Source: Salinarimonas sp051117315 (GTDB taxonomy: Bacteria; Pseudomonadota; Alphaproteobacteria; Rhizobiales; Beijerinckiaceae). Taken from it: a DNA stretch of 18,827 bases. The first letter of the stretch is position 1. Every line of letters starts with the position of its first letter. Below are positions 15,128 through 18,827 of this stretch, piece after piece. A model generated the notes under the pieces. It was not told the DNA's origin and searched no databases. It was given only the letters and a program-made list of their open reading frames with translations. The stretch spans positions 1 to 18,827 of the forward strand of contig JBNPEA010000149.1 of the NCBI GenBank assembly GCA_051117315.1, read 5' to 3'. Made by a program: the position numbers and the translations under genes.

Positions 15128-16438
15128 TCAGCGGTAGAGATCGGCGCGCGTCGGTGGCAGCCCGGACGGGCCGCGGATCCGCTTGGAGGCCAGCGTCTGG
15201 TTGATGTAGGCCCCGCCGCGGGCGAAGGCCATGGAGCAGCCGGCGAGGTAGAGGAGCCACATGCGCACCTTCTGCGGCCCGACCAGCGCTTCCGCCTCGG
15301 CGCGGCGCTCGAGAAGCCGCTTCCACCAGAGATACGTCGTCTTCTGGTAGTGCTCACGCCAGCCCTCGACGTCGTGGATCTCGAATCCGGCGCGCTCGAG
15401 GTTCGCGATGGACATGCCGAGATGGTCGAGCTCGCCGCCGGGAAAGATGTAGCGCACCAGCGCCCGGTACTCGGACGTCATCCGGGCGAAGCGCTTGTCG
15501 CTCTTCTTGGCGCGCCGGGCGATCGTATGGTGCAGATAGAGCCCCTGCGGGCGCAGCAGGCGGTTCACGGTGGCGAAGTAGGTCGGATGGTTGGCGATGC
15601 CGACCTGCTCGAACATGCCGATGGAGGCGATCTTGTCGAAGGTGCCCTCCATCTGGGCGTAGTCCTTGAAGTGGAAGGTCACGCGATCGGCGATGCCGAG
15701 CCGCTCGGCCTTCTCCTTCGCCAGCGCGAGCTGCTCGGCGGCGAGCGTCACGCCGTGCGCCTCGACGCCGTAGTGCCGCGCCGCGTGGCAGACGAGCGCA
15801 CCCCAGCCGCAGCCGATATCGAGGAAGCGATCGCCGGGCTTCAGGCGCAGCTTGCGGCAGATCATGTCGAGCTTGTCGATCTGCGCGCGGTCGATGTCGC
15901 CGTGATCCTCGACGAAGTAGCCGCAGGTATAGACCATCTCTTGGTCGAGAAAGAGGCGGTAGAAGTCGTTGGAGACATCGTAGTGGTAGGCCACGTTGGC
16001 GCGGTTCGTCTCCGGACGACCGTCGCGGTCGATCTCGTCGCCGCGCACCGTGTCCAGCACGCTCTGCGGCCCGCGGTCGACGCGCCAGAACAGGCCCGCG
16101 ACCCGCAGGACCTTGCGCTTCGAGATCCCCCGCGCGAGCCGCCCGAGCTTGCCCTGCGGCCGCGCCGCCGCGAGATCGAAGAAGGTCCCGCCCTCGAGAT
16201 CGATGCGGCCGTCGACGTGCAGCTTGATCAGCGTGTCGAGGCGTGGGCGGCGCACCAGCGCGGCGACGACGCCCTCGTCGGCGAGCGTCACGGCGAGCGC
16301 GTCCTGCGGCCAGTCCGCGGGAACGCGGCTTCCGTCCCACAGGCGGAAGCCGAAGCGCGGGGCGAGCACCCGGTGCGCCTCCGCGAGGAGGTCCGCCAGG
16401 GCGTCGCGCCGGGCAGCCGCGGCTCGTTCGTGTCTCAT
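15128..16438 (-). CDS. cfa: Cyclopropane-fatty-acyl-phospholipid synthase family protein
   Basis: Cfa transfers a methylene group from S-adenosylmethionine to cis double bonds of membrane phospholipids, making cyclopropane lipids under acid, osmotic or stationary-phase stress. The 436-residue protein has an N-terminal lipid-binding-type domain (TLIKLHVDGRIDLEGGTFFDL) and then the catalytic Rossmann domain. Family motifs are NVAYHYDVSNDFYRLFLD (148-165), YTCGYF with Cys172, SAM motif I FLDIGCGWGALV (205-216) and FEQVGIANHPTYF. The C-terminal YLWWKRLLERRAEAEALVG and MWLLYLAGCSMAF are typical of Cfa. Start ATG 16438 is preceded by GGAG six bases away. The gene is divergent from the Mn-catalase gene across 152 bases. 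A related SAM-dependent lipid methyltransferase cannot be excluded. Confidence 0.92.
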   Translation of the reverse strand: MRHERAAAARRDALADLLAEAHRVLAPRFGFRLWDGSRVPADWPQDALAVTLADEGVVAALVRRPRLDTLIKLHVDGRIDLEGGTFFDLAAARPQGKLGRLARGISKRKVLRVAGLFWRVDRGPQSVLDTVRGDEIDRDGRPETNRANVAYHYDVSNDFYRLFLDQEMVYTCGYFVEDHGDIDRAQIDKLDMICRKLRLKPGDRFLDIGCGWGALVCHAARHYGVEAHGVTLAAEQLALAKEKAERLGIADRVTFHFKDYAQMEGTFDKIASIGMFEQVGIANHPTYFATVNRLLRPQGLYLHHTIARRAKKSDKRFARMTSEYRALVRYIFPGGELDHLGMSIANLERAGFEIHDVEGWREHYQKTTYLWWKRLLERRAEAEALVGPQKVRMWLLYLAGCSMAFARGGAYINQTLASKRIRGPSGLPPTRADLYR

Positions 16439-16529
16439 GGATTCTCCGGATACGACCGCGGCGCACGCTAGTGCATGGGCGCTCGGCGGGAAAGAGCGCA
16501 CGGCGGTCTCATCGGACGCTACGCCGAAC

Positions 16530-16554
16530 GGAACACCGATCGCCCCCGGCGGTT
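16530..16554 (+). promoter_or_regulatory. EcfG-type general stress promoter of the Mn-catalase gene
   Basis: GGAAC (16530-16534), a 17-base spacer, then GTT (16552-16554) matches the alphaproteobacterial EcfG promoter pattern GGAAC-N16-18-cGTT, except that the base before GTT is G. It ends 36 bases before the catalase ATG. Catalases and other stress proteins are common EcfG targets. A second GGAAC at 16562 has a GTT only 15 bases on, too near the ATG to be preferred. Confidence 0.6.
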
Positions 16555-16590
16555 CGGGCCGGGAACCACAACGCCGGAGAGGTTTTCGAC

Positions 16591-17412
16591 ATGTTCTTCC
16601 ACAACAGCAAGCTCCAGTACGAGGTCCGCTGCGAGAAGCCGAACCCGCTCTTCGCCAAGATGCTCCAGCAGGCGATCGGCGGTGTCGAGGGCGAGATCCG
16701 CGTGGCGATGCAGTACTTCTTCCAGGCCATGGGCGCGCGCGGGAACCCGAAGTACCGCGACCTGCTCATCGCCACGGCCACCGAGGAGCTCTCGCACATC
16801 GAGTTCCTCGGCCACGCGGTCGCGCTCAACCTGGAGAAGGCGCCCGCGCACATGAAGGACGAAGCGGCGAAGGACCCGGTCGTCGCCGCGATCCTCGGCG
16901 GCATGAACCCGCGCCACCTGCTCTCGTCGGGCCTCTCGGCGATGCCCGTCAATGCGAACGGCGTGCCGTTCGACATGAGCCACGTCTACGCCACGGGCAA
17001 CCTCGCCGCCGACATGCTGGCCAACGCCACCGCCGAAGCGGGCGGGCGCGTGCTGGCCTCGCGGCTCTACGAGCTCACCGACGATCCCGGCATGAAGGAC
17101 ATGCTCTCCTTCCTGATCGCGCGCGACACGATGCACCAGCAGCAATGGCTCGCCGTGATCGAGGAGCTGGGCGGCTTCGCGGGTACGCTCCCGATCCCGA
17201 ACTCGACGCCCACGAGCCACGAGGCGACGGAGCATTCCTACGTCTTCCTCAACACCTCCCTCGACAAGGAGGCCCCGCAGGGCCGCTGGACCTCGGGGCC
17301 CTCGCTCGACGGCCGCGGGCAGTTCGGCATGCGCCCCGCCGAGCCGATGGGCCAGGAGCCTTCGCTGGGCAAGGCGCGGCCCGACAGCGGTGCCCAGAAG
17401 GAGCAGATGTGA
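16591..17412 (+). CDS. Manganese catalase (non-haem)
   Basis: Manganese catalases dismutate hydrogen peroxide with a di-manganese centre in a ferritin-like four-helix bundle. The 273-residue protein has all five metal ligands at the positions known from Lactobacillus plantarum catalase: Glu35 in GVEGEIRVAM, Glu66 and His69 in EELSHIE, Glu149 in TAEAGGR and His182 in TMHQQQW. The N-terminal FFHNSKLQY and the NPRHLLSSG segment are also family features. The C-terminal 50 residues are a Gly/Pro-rich tail, usual for this family, where it helps hold the hexamer together. ATG 16591 has GGAGAGG about 8 bases upstream. An EcfG-like promoter precedes it and a strong bidirectional hairpin follows. The symbol katN is sometimes used, but I am not sure it applies to this clade. 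Confidence 0.95.
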   Translation: MFFHNSKLQYEVRCEKPNPLFAKMLQQAIGGVEGEIRVAMQYFFQAMGARGNPKYRDLLIATATEELSHIEFLGHAVALNLEKAPAHMKDEAAKDPVVAAILGGMNPRHLLSSGLSAMPVNANGVPFDMSHVYATGNLAADMLANATAEAGGRVLASRLYELTDDPGMKDMLSFLIARDTMHQQQWLAVIEELGGFAGTLPIPNSTPTSHEATEHSYVFLNTSLDKEAPQGRWTSGPSLDGRGQFGMRPAEPMGQEPSLGKARPDSGAQKEQM

Positions 17413-17424
17413 CGCGCTGACGCA

Positions 17425-17450
17425 GCGGCGCGCCGGGTGCGGCGCGCCGC
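17425..17450. terminator. Bidirectional terminator-like hairpin
   Basis: A perfect 10-bp stem (17425-17434 with 17441-17450, loop GGGTGC) lies in the 38-base gap between the convergent catalase gene and the DUF2269-like gene. Position and symmetry fit a shared transcription end, although there is no T-tract on either strand. Confidence 0.65.
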
Positions 17451-17963
17451 TCAGCCGGCCGTCTCGACGCCGCGGCCGCGAGGGCCGGGATCGGGGATGC
17501 GCACGAGGCGCGGCCGCCAGATGCCGAGCACCACGTTCGCGACCGTGATCGCGCCGACGACGGCGAGCGTGCCCCATTCGAGGGCGACGAGATCGGCCAG
17601 CGCGTCCGGCGCCGCCTCGCCGTCCGCGATGCGCCGGGACATGCTCGCGGCGTACGCCGCCTTGGCGCTGACGATGGTCAGGACGCCCTTGAACATCAGC
17701 ACCCCGAGCACGGCCTTGATCCAGACCCAGCCGGTGTCGAGGAACGGCTTGTGCACGATCATCGAGACGAGCCCCGAGACGAGGGCCACGGCGAGCGAGG
17801 GCAGGATCACCCAGTCGCTGAGGACCACGATCGACTGCCGCAGGTCGGCATAGGCCGCCGGCGTCTCCTGCGGCGCCACGAGCAGCAGCGCCGCATAGCA
17901 GGCGAGCCCGCCGATGAGCCCGCCGGCAGCGATGGAATGGAGGATCTTGACGAGCTTGCGCAT
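17451..17963 (-). CDS. DUF2269-like integral membrane protein
   Basis: The 170-residue protein is mostly hydrophobic with about four predicted spans: LHSIAAGGLIGGLACYAALLLV (near residues 8-29), VVLSDWVILPSLAVALVSGLVSMI, DTGWVWIKAVLGVLMFKGVLTIV and LAVVGAITVANVVLGIW. A His in the first span (KILHSIAAGG) and W-V-x-x-K in the third resemble DUF2269/CopD-like membrane proteins, whose function is not settled. The C-terminus is a short charged tail in the cytoplasm or periplasm. ATG 17963 begins with the typical MRKLVKILH; no strong Shine-Dalgarno is seen. It is followed by the shared hairpin with the catalase gene. The 143 bases upstream to the next gene show nothing recognisable. Confidence 0.75.
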   Translation of the reverse strand: MRKLVKILHSIAAGGLIGGLACYAALLLVAPQETPAAYADLRQSIVVLSDWVILPSLAVALVSGLVSMIVHKPFLDTGWVWIKAVLGVLMFKGVLTIVSAKAAYAASMSRRIADGEAAPDALADLVALEWGTLAVVGAITVANVVLGIWRPRLVRIPDPGPRGRGVETAG

Positions 17964-18106
17964 GGTGGATGCCCGGCGCGGACGTGTCGTGTCCCGGAGG
18001 TGCCAAGGCTAGCCCGCGCCGGCGCGAGCGTCGAGTCGCGCGCCGACGGGGCGGATCAGGGCGCGGCGGCCCCGTGGCTGACGACCGAGTTCCTCGATCG
18101 AGACGG

Positions 18107-18274
18107 TCAGCTCCCCGGTGCACGGCAGGTCGACAGGCCGAGCATCGCGTAGATGGAACAGCGCCCGGTCAGCGCCGTCACGGCGAGCGCGGCGCCCGAG
18201 CGCGTTCCGTTCGCCCACAGGCCGAGAACGGCGAACGAACGCTGTAGGCCGGACCTGGCGGAGGGAATGGGCAT
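18107..18274 (-). CDS. Short DUF2892-like membrane protein, possibly degenerate
   Basis: The 55-residue frame ends with ALAVTALTGRCSIYAMLGLSTC, which resembles the second half of DUF2892 (YgaP transmembrane-like) proteins, with the typical L-x-G-x-C-x-x-Y-x-x-L-G-x-x-T-C pattern. The first half, which normally carries NVGxxDRxxR and a first membrane span, is not clear; residues 9-28 are only partly hydrophobic. The gene may therefore be shortened, or the sequence may carry an error. ATG 18274 has GGGGAAGG upstream and a plausible promoter, which supports expression. It lies downstream of, and in the same direction as, the TetR gene. Confidence 0.5.
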   Translation of the reverse strand: MPIPSARSGLQRSFAVLGLWANGTRSGAALAVTALTGRCSIYAMLGLSTCRAPGS

Positions 18275-18308
18275 GACGTCGAACCTTCCCCAGCCTAACT
18301 CATTGAAA

Positions 18309-18338
18309 AATATGCGATCTTGCTTGGGCGTTGGGCAA
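18309..18338 (-). promoter_or_regulatory. Possible promoter of the DUF2892-like gene
   Basis: On the minus strand, TTGCCC (18338-18333) is followed by an 18-base spacer and CATATT (18314-18309); each box matches consensus at 4 of 6. It falls in the only distinctly AT-rich patch of this end of the window (about 18291-18330), between the TetR stop and the small gene. Confidence 0.4.
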
Positions 18339-18375
18339 CCTCGCCTGCAATGGAGGCATCGAGGGACCCGGTCGT

Positions 18376-18827
18376 TCAAGCGGTACCGAGATCACGTACA
18401 AAAACCGAAAGAGCCAGCTTCAGCATGTCTCGAATGCGGGCCGGGTCCTCGCCCGAGGCGCGCTGGGTAATGGCGAGGGCGACCTGTTCTCCGAGGTATT
18501 TCGCCCCCGCCTCCACGGACAGCCCGCCCGGAAGGTCGCCGGCCTCGCGGCGGGATCTCAGGAACGTGGCATAGGCGGCCTGCGCGGCCGCGTCGATCTC
18601 CTCCACCCGCGCCCGCGTCTCCGGCCCGAGGCGGTGCCTGCCGGCACGCATCTTGTAGAAGAGGCACCCCGTCTCCATGCGCGGGTCCGCGCTGGCGAAC
18701 TCGATCAGCGCATCGAGCGTCTCGCGCAGCCCCTCGCCGCCGTGCAGGATCGCGAAGATGTCCGCAAGCACCCGTTCCGCGTAGGTGTCGAGGGCCGCGC
18801 GCTTCAGCCCGTCTTCGCTTCCGAACT
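18376..18827 (-). CDS. TetR-family transcriptional regulator (5' end outside window)
   Basis: The frame enters from the right edge as FGSEDGLKRAALDTYAERVL, matching the last part of a TetR helix-turn-helix domain (Y-x-x-F-G-S-K-E-x-L) and the start of the ligand-binding domain. It continues with GLRETLDALIEFASADPRM, then METGCLFYKM and EVALAITQRASGE-like helices to the stop at 18376. The recognition helix lies beyond the window. GTG 18771 is internal and not a start. The effector is unknown. GCLFYKM with a Cys in the ligand domain resembles the AcuR/NemR-like branch, but that is a loose resemblance. The next gene in the same direction is the DUF2892-like one, 101 bases away. Confidence 0.85.
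   Translation of the reverse strand, partial: FGSEDGLKRAALDTYAERVLADIFAILHGGEGLRETLDALIEFASADPRMETGCLFYKMRAGRHRLGPETRARVEEIDAAAQAAYATFLRSRREAGDLPGGLSVEAGAKYLGEQVALAITQRASGEDPARIRDMLKLALSVFVRDLGTA

Noticed and set aside
18009..18218. A 69-codon minus-strand frame overlapping the DUF2892-like gene
   Set aside because: It is Arg-rich with no homology or ribosome binding site; the overlapping frame ends in a recognisable family pattern.

Overview
The window is about 18.8 kb of very GC-rich chromosomal DNA, densely packed with genes and strongly GC-biased at third codon positions. The order era-recO-parC, the BetI/BetB/BetA plus ChoXWV set, an EcfG-type promoter and the protein sequences all suggest an alphaproteobacterium of the Hyphomicrobiales. 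It looks closest to the Methylobacterium/Salinarimonas/Microvirga group; that placement is from memory of family sequences, not from a search. No rRNA, tRNA, CRISPR array, insertion sequence or prophage was seen.

Layout. (1) 1-3822, core information genes on the plus strand: the 3' end of era, a 307-base gap with two mirror-image hairpin repeats, recO, and parC. The parC frame is interrupted near its 5' end by an in-frame TAG and has lost its expected start codon. (2) 3951-7334, a mixed block: a BLUF blue-light sensor (+), an HI0933/TIGR03862-type flavoprotein (-), a CAP/SCP-domain lipoprotein (+) and a Tat-exported serine hydrolase (-). A short fragment resembling the start of a methyltransferase gene lies at 7465-7512. 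(3) 7529-14780, a choline/glycine-betaine locus: betI-betB-betA on the minus strand and choX-choW-choV divergently on the plus strand. They share a 206-base control region with a BetI-type operator over the choX promoter. A large compound hairpin separates choX from choW. (4) 14864-17963, stress and envelope genes: a 39-residue single-span membrane peptide, cyclopropane-fatty-acid synthase (-), a manganese catalase (+) with a general-stress (EcfG-like) promoter, and a DUF2269-like membrane protein (-). (5) 17964-18827: a short, possibly degenerate DUF2892-like gene and the 3' part of a TetR regulator that runs off the window.

How the genes work together. ChoX captures periplasmic choline, and ChoW and ChoV import it. 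BetA oxidises it to betaine aldehyde and BetB to glycine betaine. BetI is expected to repress both transcription units until choline is present. Cfa (membrane cyclopropanation) and the Mn-catalase (peroxide removal) beside this locus would fit a stress-tolerance neighbourhood, but each has its own promoter region and a functional link is only inferred.

I did not find a clear undescribed multi-gene system. The most useful second looks are the disrupted parC 5' end, the truncated methyltransferase start at the edge of the bet locus, the hairpin cluster inside the cho operon, the BetI and EcfG control sites, and the 39-residue membrane peptide.
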